A DNA stretch of 64,000 bases from Butyricicoccus pullicaecorum (GTDB lineage: Bacteria; Bacillota; Clostridia; Oscillospirales; Butyricicoccaceae), in NCBI GenBank assembly GCA_018365995.1, contig JAGZIY010000012.1, positions 7,599 through 71,598 of the forward strand, in the 5' to 3' direction. The position numbers and the translations under genes were made by a program. The notes beneath the pieces were generated by a model that saw only the letters and a program-made list of their open reading frames with translations, searched no databases and had not been told where the DNA came from. Shown here piece by piece: positions 6,299 through 15,167 of this stretch. The stretch's first letter is position 1; every line of letters begins with the position of its first letter.

Positions 6299-7627
6299 TT
6301 ACTTCAACTCATTCCAATAGCCCCTATTTGCCTCAATCAATTCGTCCAAAACCGCTTTACCCACTGCATAAGAGGGGACAGTACGATTGAGTAAGATTGC
6401 CTGCAACGCCGTTTGATAAGAGCCTGTCAATGCCGCTTCCACAGCCAGTTTTTCATATCCTTTCTGTGCTTCCATCAAGGATTTATGAAATTGTGGAATG
6501 TAACCTACCGCAACCGGCTCGATTCCATCTGCACCTACATAGCAAGGAACCTCTACCACGGCATCATGGTTAAAGTTTCCGATTGCTCCACGGTTCATTG
6601 TATTTATCACAAAGCGTTCATGTGTATTATTGATGATTGCATTTGCAATATTGACAATGTAGTTTCCATGCACACCTGTGCAAAGTGTACTATTCTTTGT
6701 TGTTCCGTCCGCAATACAGCGTTCACAATCATCAAAAACAACCTTTTCACGCACATCTAGAACATAATTTGCACGGGTATAGTGAACATCCATCTGCTCG
6801 ACAATTTCATTATGGAAATAGTAATAAGACATATAAACCAACGGGAAGAACTGAGGATATGCTGCAAATCCTTCCATTGCATGCTGATACATCTCTGTCC
6901 AATAATTATCATGCTTATTTTCTGCCTCAGAATTTACCAACTTGATATCTTCCCCAGCAAGGACACGCTCACGCAGTGCAGGCAACAGATCCTGTCCATC
7001 TTTATCATAGATATTGGTAAACCAGCCAAAATGATTGAGTCCAAAATACTTAAACGTCAATTCCTCATGCGGAATTTTCAAGAAGTCTGCAATTGTTTCT
7101 TCCTGAGAAATCGGCATATCGCAGATACATAGTGCCTTCGCATCGGGATATGTCCGATAAATCGCCTCTGAAATCATCGCCTCTGGATTGCTGTAATTTA
7201 GAATCCATGCATCTGGGCACAGTTCCTGTGCCTTTCCAACAATGTCCAAGATTGCAGGAATACAACGCAATGCGAACGAAAATCCACCCAATCCACAAGT
7301 TTCCTGTCCTAACAAACCATGTCGCAATGGAATTTTTTCATCCTTTTCTCGCTGCTGATTACAGCCCGGGCGAATCTGCACAAACAGGAAATTGGCATTT
7401 TGAAACGCTTCTTCTATATTTGTGGTATAAGATACTTGCACATCACCAGCATGCTCTCTTGCATATAACTGACAGAATTTTCCCGTTCTTGCTGCCCGAT
7501 CTGCATCGATATCATAAAGTGAAATTTCATTCAGCTTCAAATCTTCTTTTCGTGCAAGTAAAACCGCTACAATTGCTGGGGTGTAAGACGAACCTGATCC
7601 AACAATCACAAATTTATTCTTCCTCAT
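6299..7627 (-). CDS. GH4 family 6-phospho-alpha-glucosidase-like enzyme
   Basis: Glycoside hydrolase family 4 enzyme of 442 residues, a cytoplasmic NAD+ and divalent metal-dependent phosphoglycosidase. The Rossmann motif VIVGSGSSYTP is at residues 7-17, QETCGLGG at 108-115, NYSNP at 144-148, and the metal/catalytic signature CDMP at 169-172, with LNHFGW near 197-202. CDMP is the motif of 6-phospho-alpha-glucosidases such as GlvA/MalH; beta-specific members carry CNVP-like motifs. It is last in the operon with an EIICB and a ChbG deacetylase, so the substrate may be an alpha-linked phosphodisaccharide with an N-acetyl group. That substrate is inference. Confidence 0.9.
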   Translation of the reverse strand: MRKNKFVIVGSGSSYTPAIVAVLLARKEDLKLNEISLYDIDADRAARTGKFCQLYAREHAGDVQVSYTTNIEEAFQNANFLFVQIRPGCNQQREKDEKIPLRHGLLGQETCGLGGFSFALRCIPAILDIVGKAQELCPDAWILNYSNPEAMISEAIYRTYPDAKALCICDMPISQEETIADFLKIPHEELTFKYFGLNHFGWFTNIYDKDGQDLLPALRERVLAGEDIKLVNSEAENKHDNYWTEMYQHAMEGFAAYPQFFPLVYMSYYYFHNEIVEQMDVHYTRANYVLDVREKVVFDDCERCIADGTTKNSTLCTGVHGNYIVNIANAIINNTHERFVINTMNRGAIGNFNHDAVVEVPCYVGADGIEPVAVGYIPQFHKSLMEAQKGYEKLAVEAALTGSYQTALQAILLNRTVPSYAVGKAVLDELIEANRGYWNELK

Positions 7628-7657
7628 ATAAATCCTCCCAAAATCAATACAATACTA

Positions 7658-9076
7658 TCATATAATCTGATTTATCTCATTCATAATATAACGCACTTCT
7701 GAACCAATAATAATCTGAATACTGGTGTCCGATAGCTTCACGATACCACGTACACCCATCTGCTTGATTTTTTCCAAATTTAGAAGAGAAGGCTCCTTCA
7801 CCTCAACACGCAGTCGAGTCATACAATTTCCTATCGTTTCAATATTAGATGCTCCGCCCAAATTTTCAAGGATTTTCTTTGCCATATAAGCATAATTCTT
7901 ATTTGACAAAGTTGCATTTTTTTCTTCTTCTGTCACTTCTTCTGTATCCACAAAATCATCTTCTCGCCCCAGTGTCTTGAGGTTATATTTTGTAATCAGA
8001 AAACGGAAAGTTATAAAATACAATACAAAAAATACAATCCCCACAGGGATAATCAAAATTACATTGCTGCCAAGTCCCCAATTGAGTGTGAGATCAATGA
8101 TATTACCCCCAGAAGAGAATCCAATACGAATACCCAAAAGATAACAAACGGCACCAGCAAGACCTGTGTAAAACGCATGTACAACATACAACTGCGGTGC
8201 AACAAACATAAAGGAGAACTCAAGCGGCTCTGTGATTCCTGTAATAAACGATGTAATTGCAGCTGAACTCATAAGCCCCTTTACTTCATTTTTACGTTTC
8301 TTTGCACATTGATACATCGCCAGCGCTGCTCCCGGCAAACCGAACATCATAACTACAAAGAACATGGACAGGAAAAGACCCGCAGATGGATCACCTGCCA
8401 GAAAACGTGTCATTTCACCCGTTACCACATCTCCAGACGATGTCGTGTAGGAACCGAGGTTAAAATAAATATAGGAGTTAAATACATGGTGCAGACCAAC
8501 TGGGATCAAGAGACGATTCAGGAATCCAAAAATAAATACGCCGATCGTACCAAGACTTGCAATGCCCACAGCAAATACATCCAGCGCATTTTGAATCGAT
8601 GGCCAAATAAAGCTCAGCAGATAACCAAGAACAACTGTAAAAACTGGTGCAAGCGTAATGACGAACTTCTCTCCTGTAAAAAAATCAAAAATTTTAGGCG
8701 TTTTCCATTCCTTGCTCTGATTGAAAATCCATGCAGTAAAACAACCCACAATGATACCTGCAAAGATGCCCATATTAATAGATTCATCCAGAGAGAGTAG
8801 TGTAGATTTTAAGACCAGAATAGATAGAAAGCTGGCAACAATTGGGGAAATTTTATCCTTTGCCTTGGCAAATGCAACGACTGCGCCAAATGCAAATAAA
8901 ATATCCATATTACCAAATACAATATCTCCAGCAGCCTTCAGGAGCGGAAGATTGAGCATATCTGGTGATGCGATACGGGACAAAATTCCTGCAATTGGCA
9001 TTGCTGTAACAGGAACCAGCATTGACCGACCCAGCTGTGCTAATTTTTTATTGAACTTGTTAAATATACTTTTCAT
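7658..9076 (-). CDS. PTS transporter subunit EIICB (glucose/glucoside superfamily)
   Basis: 472 residues. The EIIC membrane domain spans about residues 10-380 (many hydrophobic segments; GITEPLEFSFMFVAP is the conserved glucose-superfamily loop). The C-terminal EIIB domain runs about 395-472, with the phosphorylated cysteine at 418 in NCMTRLR. It imports and phosphorylates a sugar, receiving phosphate from EIIA. No EIIA is fused or encoded in this window, so it must borrow one. It is located between the deacetylase and GH4 genes and probably cotranscribed (13- and 31-base gaps). The 2 genes point to an alpha-glucoside-type disaccharide. Confidence 0.93.
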   Translation of the reverse strand: MKSIFNKFNKKLAQLGRSMLVPVTAMPIAGILSRIASPDMLNLPLLKAAGDIVFGNMDILFAFGAVVAFAKAKDKISPIVASFLSILVLKSTLLSLDESINMGIFAGIIVGCFTAWIFNQSKEWKTPKIFDFFTGEKFVITLAPVFTVVLGYLLSFIWPSIQNALDVFAVGIASLGTIGVFIFGFLNRLLIPVGLHHVFNSYIYFNLGSYTTSSGDVVTGEMTRFLAGDPSAGLFLSMFFVVMMFGLPGAALAMYQCAKKRKNEVKGLMSSAAITSFITGITEPLEFSFMFVAPQLYVVHAFYTGLAGAVCYLLGIRIGFSSGGNIIDLTLNWGLGSNVILIIPVGIVFFVLYFITFRFLITKYNLKTLGREDDFVDTEEVTEEEKNATLSNKNYAYMAKKILENLGGASNIETIGNCMTRLRVEVKEPSLLNLEKIKQMGVRGIVKLSDTSIQIIIGSEVRYIMNEINQII

Positions 9077-9088
9077 ATCCCATTCTCC

Positions 9089-9883
9089 TTAATCAAATGC
9101 AGCATAGTTTGTAAGTACAACATCTGGCAGCTGTTCTATAAACGTGCGAGATTTTGGAGAAACCAGTAGATCCACTTCACACATCCGGTGAAGGTTAAAG
9201 GACGAATGCAACATTACATCTGTATCCAGATAGGCCGGATGACACATCACTTCAACACAATCATACTTTGTCAGCGCCTCACGCACCGCACGATGCATGC
9301 TTTCTTCAATTGCTGGAGCATACTCTTGTAAAGCTGTATGAAAATGTACACCTGAACATTCAATAAAATCAATTAGTATGTTTCCACATGGAATACCATC
9401 TATATTTCCTTCTACCCGCCCTTCCTTTGAATTACGCACAGGCAGACTATATTCTTTTGCCAAACGAATAAACACGGATTCTAAATTTTTGAATATATGT
9501 ACATGATGGTGGGAATCCAGATGGGTTGGATGAATACCTGCGTCCAATACTTTTTCAATCTGCGCTTTCCACTCATCATAAACTTCTGTTACATCGAGCA
9601 CAGTTCCCTGATCCTTATAAAAAGACAGCTTATGAAATTCTCCATTCTCCTCCACCAATGTTTTATGACCATCAAGAACCGGTCTTCCGCAAGTAAGTGT
9701 CAGATGTACACCTACGCCAAGTGTCGGATGTGCCTTTGCAAGCGATACCGCATGATTAAACCCAGACATTCCCGCCATCAACGTAGTAGAAGTCAAAACA
9801 CCCCGCAAATGACTTTCGATGATGCCATAATTAACACCGTAGGAATAACCAAAATCATCTGCATTAAAAATCAGCTTTTTCAT
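9089..9883 (-). CDS. ChbG/YdjC-like carbohydrate deacetylase
   Basis: 264 residues beginning MKKLIFNADDFGYSYGVNYGI, the metal-binding NADDFG motif of the YdjC family. THLDSHHHVHIF (about residues 119-130) supplies the metal histidines, and EVMCHPAY lies near 213. ChbG of E. coli removes one acetyl group from diacetylchitobiose-6-phosphate so that GH4 ChbF can cleave it. Here it is first in the operon with a PTS and a GH4 enzyme, mirroring the chb logic with different transporter architecture. Its promoter overlaps a palindrome (9911-9930). Confidence 0.9.
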   Translation of the reverse strand: MKKLIFNADDFGYSYGVNYGIIESHLRGVLTSTTLMAGMSGFNHAVSLAKAHPTLGVGVHLTLTCGRPVLDGHKTLVEENGEFHKLSFYKDQGTVLDVTEVYDEWKAQIEKVLDAGIHPTHLDSHHHVHIFKNLESVFIRLAKEYSLPVRNSKEGRVEGNIDGIPCGNILIDFIECSGVHFHTALQEYAPAIEESMHRAVREALTKYDCVEVMCHPAYLDTDVMLHSSFNLHRMCEVDLLVSPKSRTFIEQLPDVVLTNYAAFD

Positions 9884-9910
9884 ACAAATCCCCTTTCTTT
9901 TTGGTATCGC

Positions 9911-9941
9911 AAGTATAGCATTTTATACTTTTACTTGTAAA
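9911..9941 (-). promoter_or_regulatory. Promoter and likely operator of the deacetylase-PTS-GH4 operon
   Basis: Minus-strand TTTACA (9936-9941), 18-bp spacer, TATACT (9912-9917). A perfect inverted repeat AAGTATA-N6-TATACTT (9911-9930) covers the -10 box. This is the place expected for a repressor such as the RpiR protein encoded at 5366. Confidence 0.75.
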
Positions 9942-10077
9942 TATGCGTGCAGTCTTTTGAACTTTGTTCCAGAAATAAGTTTTTTGTACCTGTGAATATT
10001 ACCTAAAGAACTTCAGTTCAACTTGTAACAAATAGCAAATTCCAGCGTAAGGTCTGACAAATCAGGAGCATAGCGTA

Positions 10078-10116
10078 AAAAAACGCAGATATCACATTTC
10101 CATGCAATATCTGCGA
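10078..10116 (-). terminator. trmB terminator
   Basis: CGCAGATAT...ATATCTGCG followed, on the minus strand, by TTTTTTTACG. Confidence 0.85.
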
Positions 10117-10152
10117 AAGCTTCTGCATACGTTGTCCCCATTCAGCGGGATA

Positions 10153-10809
10153 TTATTTCAGCAGGTTCTGCGGGATTCTCTTTCTTGCCTCAACTCGATA
10201 AATCCGATACCCCTGTGACGAGAATTTTTCTTCATACTCTGTCATAATATTATCATAATCGGAATGATGCAAATCCAATGAAATATTTTGCAGCAGCCAA
10301 CCATTCTGGCAAAACTCACCCAAAGACCACTCAAAAAGACGCTGATTATCGGTCTTAAAGAAAATTGCGCCATCTTCTGTCAAAATTTCATCATATACCG
10401 CAAGGAATGAACGCCATGTCAGACGGCGCTTGCGCTGACGATTGGGCGGCCACGGATCAGAAAAATTCAGGTAAATAAGCGATATCTCACATGGAGCAAA
10501 GATTTCGTTGAGCGCAGCAGCATCAAATGATAAAAAGCGCAGATTGGGTAATTCTTCACTCACAGCCTTTTCAGTTGCCATAATTAGTGCGCCCTCCTCC
10601 TTTTCAATGGCAACAAAGTTGATCTCTGGATTACGGCGCGCATTTTCCAAAATAAAACGGCCCTTACCACAGCCAATTTCCAGCCGAATCGGATTCTCAT
10701 TTCCAAACAGCTGTTTCCATGCCCCGCGCTGTGCCCTTGGGTCTTCTACCATAACAGACGCACACCGTGCAAAGCGTACATCTAAATTTTTCTTTTTGCG
10801 CATTCTCAT
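10153..10809 (-). CDS. trmB: tRNA (guanine-N7-)-methyltransferase
   Basis: 218 residues. SAM-dependent enzyme making m7G46 in the variable loop of tRNAs. Motif I IRLEIGCGKGRFILENA, NFVAIEKEEGAL and the signature NFSDPWPPNRQRKRRLT (DPWPKKRH-like) are all present. The first ATG (10818) lies directly on the GGAGG site, so the ATG at 10809, giving MRMRKKK as in other TrmB proteins, is chosen. Stand-alone gene with its own promoter (10848-10877) and terminator. Confidence 0.95.
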   Translation of the reverse strand: MRMRKKKNLDVRFARCASVMVEDPRAQRGAWKQLFGNENPIRLEIGCGKGRFILENARRNPEINFVAIEKEEGALIMATEKAVSEELPNLRFLSFDAAALNEIFAPCEISLIYLNFSDPWPPNRQRKRRLTWRSFLAVYDEILTEDGAIFFKTDNQRLFEWSLGEFCQNGWLLQNISLDLHHSDYDNIMTEYEEKFSSQGYRIYRVEARKRIPQNLLK

Positions 10810-10847
10810 GCGTTTCATTCCTCCAAATCGAAACTCTTTGTGCCCTT

Positions 10848-10877
10848 ATTATATCGTGTTTCTTCGTTCCTTTTCAA
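10848..10877 (-). promoter_or_regulatory. trmB promoter
   Basis: TTGAAA (10872-10877), 18-bp spacer, TATAAT (10848-10853) on the minus strand. Confidence 0.75.
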
Positions 10878-11096
10878 GTCCATCCAGCACTTTTTGTGCA
10901 AGAAGCCCGCAAGAACTACTCAAACATGTGATTTTTCCGGCTATGTCCTTCTTCTCAGCTCTGCCTTCCAGTATTTTTATCTCCGTTTGATGGTCGTTCG
11001 TTCGCAGCACCTTGACTATTCAACATGCATGTGCTCTGCTGAAAAAGCTGTTTTTGAAGGTTTTCCCTATGCAACCGTATGGAAAGCAATCCAAAA

Positions 11097-11125
11097 TTGA
11101 CAGCACACTATAAACCCGTTATAAT
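11097..11125 (+). promoter_or_regulatory. malQ promoter
   Basis: TTGACA (11097-11102), 17-bp spacer, TATAAT (11120-11125): perfect sigma-A hexamers. The stretch 10878-11096 between the divergent trmB and malQ promoters holds nothing else I can identify. Confidence 0.9.
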
Positions 11126-11171
11126 GGCAATAGTATTACCCTCATTTTACGAAGTTAAGGATGGAATTTTC

Positions 11172-12833
11172 ATGGCATTTGACCGCGCAAGTGGCGTGCT
11201 CATGCACATCACCTCTTTGCCCTCTCCCCACGGCATCGGCACGTTGGGACAGGCCGCTTTCGATTTTGTAGACTTTCTGCGAGATGCAGGACAACGTTAT
11301 TGGCAGGTACTCCCGCTCGGACATACAGGCTTTGGAGACTCTCCCTATCAATGCTACTCTGCCGCCGCCGGCAATCCGCTACTCATCGATTTGGATAAGC
11401 TGGTTACATACGGTATGCTCACAACTGACGAGGTCCGCGCAGCCGATTTGGATTGGAATCCGGACAAAGTAGACTATATGCAGCTAACCGGGGTACGCTA
11501 TCCCTTACTTCGCCGCGCTTATATGCGTGCGAAAGAGATGCCCTACATCATGGCAGCTGTACAGGCATTCCGCACCTATGCAGCGGACTGGATCGAAGAC
11601 TATGCACTCTTTATGACCCTCAAGGAAGAGCGCTTTGATGGGGCTCCGCTTTGGGAATGGGAGGATGCCGATTTACTGCATCGTGATGCCAAGGCACTGT
11701 CCATAGCACGGCAGGAATTCAAGGACGAAATCGACTTCCGCGTTTTCTTACAAACCATCTTCTTTGCACAGTGGGGCACGCTCCGTGCTTATGCAGCAAA
11801 GGCAGGGGTGCGTATCATTGGAGATATCCCTATCTATGTTTCTCCAGATTCGTCCGATGTATGGCAGAACCCCCATTTATTCAAGGTCAATGCAGACTGT
11901 AAGCCGCAAAAAGTGGCTGGTGTCCCACCTGACTACTATTCTGCAACCGGACAACTCTGGGGAAACCCTGTTTATGCTTGGAAAGAGCACGAAAAAACCG
12001 GATACGCATGGTGGATCTGGCGTTTAAAACAAAACGCCGATTTATTTGATGTCATTCGTATTGACCATTTCCGTGGCTTTGAAGCATTCTGGGAGGTCGA
12101 TGCAGACGAAGAAACTGCAATCCATGGCGCATGGCGCAAAGGTCCCGGGATCAAGCTGTTCCGTGCACTGGAGCAAGCGCTGCCAGCGCTTCCGATTATT
12201 GCAGAAGATCTTGGTGTGATGACAGACAAGGTCAAGGCATTGCTGCGCAGTACCGGATTTCCCGGGATGCGTGTTATGATTTTCGGATTCAATCGGTTCG
12301 AAGATAACGATCACTTACCGCATAACTATCCGATAAATTCTATTGTTTATACCTCAACCCATGATTCTCAGTCCATTTGCGAACAGATTTTAGACCTCTG
12401 CGAACCAGATGACGCCGTCTTTGCCAAAGAATATATCCGCTGGGATGGTAAGGAGCCGCTTGCATGGTCGGCAATCCGAACCCTGTTTTCCTCTCCCTCC
12501 TCCATTGCCATGACAACAATGCAGGACTTATTAAATCTCGGAGCAGACGCACGTATGAATACCCCCGCTACCGTAGGCGGAAACTGGGCATGGCGTGTGC
12601 GCAAAGAGGGGATCAATACGGACGTTGCAGCATTTCTGCGCCGCGTAACCGACGTAAATCGCCGCCTGCACCCAATCCCCGAAATCTTTGAACAAAAACC
12701 ATTGACTGAAATCAAGTGCTGCTCAGTTGCTTCGGATATGGATTATGGTGCCCGCCGATATTGGACGGACGTAAACGAACAATATACCTTGCTTTTGAAA
12801 GCAAATGCCTTTTTCTCTCGCTTTGAGCTCTAA
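11172..12833 (+). CDS. malQ: 4-alpha-glucanotransferase (amylomaltase)
   Basis: About 553 residues, GH77. It transfers alpha-1,4-glucan segments between maltodextrins in the cytoplasm. It begins MAFDRASGVLMHITSLPSPHGIGTLGQ, with GDIPIYVSPDSSDVW, the nucleophile region VIRIDHFRGFEAFW, and IIAEDLGVMT. The ATG at 11172 has AAGGATGG about 9 bases upstream; a longer frame exists but starts before the promoter. It links with alpha-glucan use in this genome. The gene downstream is 63 bases away and may be cotranscribed. Confidence 0.95.
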   Translation: MAFDRASGVLMHITSLPSPHGIGTLGQAAFDFVDFLRDAGQRYWQVLPLGHTGFGDSPYQCYSAAAGNPLLIDLDKLVTYGMLTTDEVRAADLDWNPDKVDYMQLTGVRYPLLRRAYMRAKEMPYIMAAVQAFRTYAADWIEDYALFMTLKEERFDGAPLWEWEDADLLHRDAKALSIARQEFKDEIDFRVFLQTIFFAQWGTLRAYAAKAGVRIIGDIPIYVSPDSSDVWQNPHLFKVNADCKPQKVAGVPPDYYSATGQLWGNPVYAWKEHEKTGYAWWIWRLKQNADLFDVIRIDHFRGFEAFWEVDADEETAIHGAWRKGPGIKLFRALEQALPALPIIAEDLGVMTDKVKALLRSTGFPGMRVMIFGFNRFEDNDHLPHNYPINSIVYTSTHDSQSICEQILDLCEPDDAVFAKEYIRWDGKEPLAWSAIRTLFSSPSSIAMTTMQDLLNLGADARMNTPATVGGNWAWRVRKEGINTDVAAFLRRVTDVNRRLHPIPEIFEQKPLTEIKCCSVASDMDYGARRYWTDVNEQYTLLLKANAFFSRFEL

Positions 12834-12896
12834 GGCAATCCGCGCACAGGGATTCATATCTGTGCTTGTGAAATCGAAAGGAGATCTTATAAAACC

Positions 12897-14126
12897 ATGA
12901 GCATCAAAGCCGTAATTTTTGATTTAGATGGCACGCTGCTTGATACATTAGGTGACTTGACCAGTGCCGTCAATGCAGCAATGCGGTATTACCATTTCCC
13001 CCTTTTAAGTGAAGCCGATGTATGTGCACGTGTCGGGAATGGTGTGCGCCGCCTGATCGAACAAAGTGTTCCAGCAAATACGGAATCTCAAGTCATTGAC
13101 GATTGTCTCAAGCGCTTTCAAGCACACTACGAAACACATCTGGTAGAACGCACACATCCATATCAGGGGATTCCCGCAGTCATGGAAGCGTTTCACAGTC
13201 GTGGTGTGCGCATGGCGGTTCTTTCGAATAAATATCAAGCCGCCGCAGAGCGATTGATTTCCCATTATTTTCCCAATCGGATCACGCTGATCCGCGGAGA
13301 GATTGTTGGAATCCCACGCAAGCCTGATCCAACTTCTACAAACCAAATTCTGAGCATGCTCAATGTGCAGGCAGACGAAGTCTTATATATCGGAGATAGT
13401 GATGTAGATATGCAGACGGCAAAGGCAGCCGGCATCACTGCAATTGGTGCACTTTGGGGCTTCCGCGACCGCGAATCCCTATTGGCAGCAGGTGCTGAGC
13501 ACGTTGTTGAGCACCCTGAAGATCTCATTCAACTGCTTGACCGATTACAGCTTGATGCTGCCATGCAGGCTTTTGAGCGAAATGGTTTTACATGGACATT
13601 CTGTGCGACCTCTGCACAAGCAGCTGACTATGTAGCAAGTCAATGCCACGGAAAAACAATCGGCATGGGCGGCTCTGTCACATTGGATACCCTCGGCATC
13701 TATGACATGCTGAAAAAAGAGGACGCACAGATTTCTTGGCATTGGAAGGGCGACGAAATTCGCTCCACTGGCGATGTGTTCCTGACCTCTGCCAATGCGA
13801 TTTCCGCAACCGGAGAAGTTGTAAATATTGATGGTGCATGCAACCGAATTGCCGCATCAGTATATGGCTTTGATACCTGCTATGTGGTCTGCGGCATCAA
13901 CAAGCTGACCCCCGACCTAGACAGCGCAATGCGCCGTGCACGTGAGATTGCCGCACCGCTCAACACCAAGCGGCTGGGCAAGCGCACCCCCTGTACAGTT
14001 GATGGTCAGTGTCATGATTGTCACAGTCCCGAACGAATCTGCCGTGCCATGACGATTCTCATGGCGCCTCCTTCCCGTATGTCCCATTACGAAATTGTGA
14101 TGGTCGGTGAAAACATCGGGTACTAA
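12897..14126 (+). CDS. HAD-family phosphatase fused to a LUD domain
   Basis: 409 residues in two parts. Residues 1-215 are a phosphoglycolate-phosphatase-like HAD hydrolase: nucleophile motif FDLDGT (D9, D11), Ser/Thr motif VLSNK (108-112) and acidic motif GDSDVDM (166-172). Residues about 218-409 are a LUD (LutC/YkgG-type) domain: GKTIGMGGSVTL (252-263), STGDVFLTSANAIS (290-303), VVNIDG, and a Cys cluster C366-x5-C372-x2-C375-x6-C382 that could bind metal or an Fe-S cluster. No stop or frameshift separates them. LUD proteins of this type usually stand alone at about 200 residues. Function is unknown; redox-linked phosphometabolite repair is only a guess. AAAGGAGA precedes the ATG. Confidence 0.9.
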   Translation: MSIKAVIFDLDGTLLDTLGDLTSAVNAAMRYYHFPLLSEADVCARVGNGVRRLIEQSVPANTESQVIDDCLKRFQAHYETHLVERTHPYQGIPAVMEAFHSRGVRMAVLSNKYQAAAERLISHYFPNRITLIRGEIVGIPRKPDPTSTNQILSMLNVQADEVLYIGDSDVDMQTAKAAGITAIGALWGFRDRESLLAAGAEHVVEHPEDLIQLLDRLQLDAAMQAFERNGFTWTFCATSAQAADYVASQCHGKTIGMGGSVTLDTLGIYDMLKKEDAQISWHWKGDEIRSTGDVFLTSANAISATGEVVNIDGACNRIAASVYGFDTCYVVCGINKLTPDLDSAMRRAREIAAPLNTKRLGKRTPCTVDGQCHDCHSPERICRAMTILMAPPSRMSHYEIVMVGENIGY

Positions 14127-14173
14127 GTCTCTCTGGATAAGGGTATTCTGAGACATTTCTCATTCACAAAACA

Positions 14174-14206
14174 GCAGGCACAGTGCCATTTCGCACTGTG
14201 CCTGTT
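14174..14206. terminator. Hairpin between the HAD-LUD gene and rsmI
   Basis: Perfect 11-bp stem AGGCACAGTGC/GCACTGTGCCT. The T-tracts are short on both sides, so it may end both convergent units only weakly. Confidence 0.6.
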
Positions 14207-14303
14207 CCTATATTTATGTATTTCAGCCAACCTGAGATTTTTACATATACTGAAAAACCGTGATGTGACCCGCTGGATTCCCTATACAAAGGAATCAAAT
14301 TTT

Positions 14304-15152
14304 TTACTCCTGTTCCTTTAGCGCAAGCTGATAAAGTGCATTTTTCTTCACACCACATTCAGCCGAAACCATTTTGACCGCATCTTTCAGAGTTTCTCCC
14401 TGTGAAAGCCGTACCTGTACTGCTTGCAGGGCACGCTCCATTGCGGCATCTGCATCTTCTTCTGTCACGATTTCAGGGGCGCCCTCTACAATCAGCACAA
14501 ATTCACCGCGGGGCGGATTGTCCGCAAAATAGTCCACAGCTTCACCCAAGGTACAGCGCCGTGTTTCTTCATGCAGTTTGGTCAGTTCCCGAGACAATGC
14601 AATATGCCGCTCTGTACCAAACGCAGCACACAAATCCTCTAAGGTCGCACGCAGCTTGTGCGGTGCCTCATAAAAAATCATTGTACGCTTTTCATCACGC
14701 AGCATGTCTAAATGCGTTCTGCGTGCTTTTTTATTGACAGACAGAAATCCTTCAAAGCACCAGCGTCCTGTTGGCAGACCGGAAGCTGCCAACGCACAAA
14801 CTGCCGCACAGCAGCCGGGTACAGGAATCACTGGAATCCCCTCTGGTGCACACAGGGCAACCAGATCCTCTCCCGGGTCGGAAACCGCCGGTGTTCCCGC
14901 ATCAGTCACAAGTGCACAGCTTTCTCCGGTCAGCAGACGTGATAAAATTTCTTCTCCACGCTGTCTGCGATTGTGTTCATAGTAGCTGATGAGCGGCTTT
15001 GCCGGAAGTTCGAGCGCTGTCATCAGCTTTTTGGTGACACGGGTATCCTCTGCAGCGATAAAATCCACCTCACGCATCACCGCACAGGCACGCGGCGAAA
15101 AATCCCCTAAATTTCCAATTGGAGTTGCCACCAGATATAACGTACCGGACAT
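14304..15152 (-). CDS. rsmI: 16S rRNA (cytidine1402-2'-O)-methyltransferase
   Basis: 282 residues. Tetrapyrrole-methylase-fold enzyme making the 2'-O-methyl of C1402 in the ribosomal P site. It begins MSGTLYLVATPIGNLGDFSPRA, with AEDTRVTKKL, LVTDAGTPAVSDPG and FYEAPHKL, all family hallmarks. It is separated by 15 bases from the upstream methyltransferase gene, so the two are an operon. The family's usual C-terminal helical extension is present. Confidence 0.96.
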   Translation of the reverse strand: MSGTLYLVATPIGNLGDFSPRACAVMREVDFIAAEDTRVTKKLMTALELPAKPLISYYEHNRRQRGEEILSRLLTGESCALVTDAGTPAVSDPGEDLVALCAPEGIPVIPVPGCCAAVCALAASGLPTGRWCFEGFLSVNKKARRTHLDMLRDEKRTMIFYEAPHKLRATLEDLCAAFGTERHIALSRELTKLHEETRRCTLGEAVDYFADNPPRGEFVLIVEGAPEIVTEEDADAAMERALQAVQVRLSQGETLKDAVKMVSAECGVKKNALYQLALKEQE

Positions 15153-15167
15153 ACAAAAAACACCTCT

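Noticed and set aside
8309..8800. 163-residue + strand frame opposite the PTS gene
   Set aside because: It is the shadow of the EIICB gene, basic and Cys-rich in composition, with no start signals.
9942..10077. Small gene or riboswitch between chbG-like gene and trmB
   Set aside because: No reading frame with a ribosome binding site and no stable long-range fold could be seen by eye.
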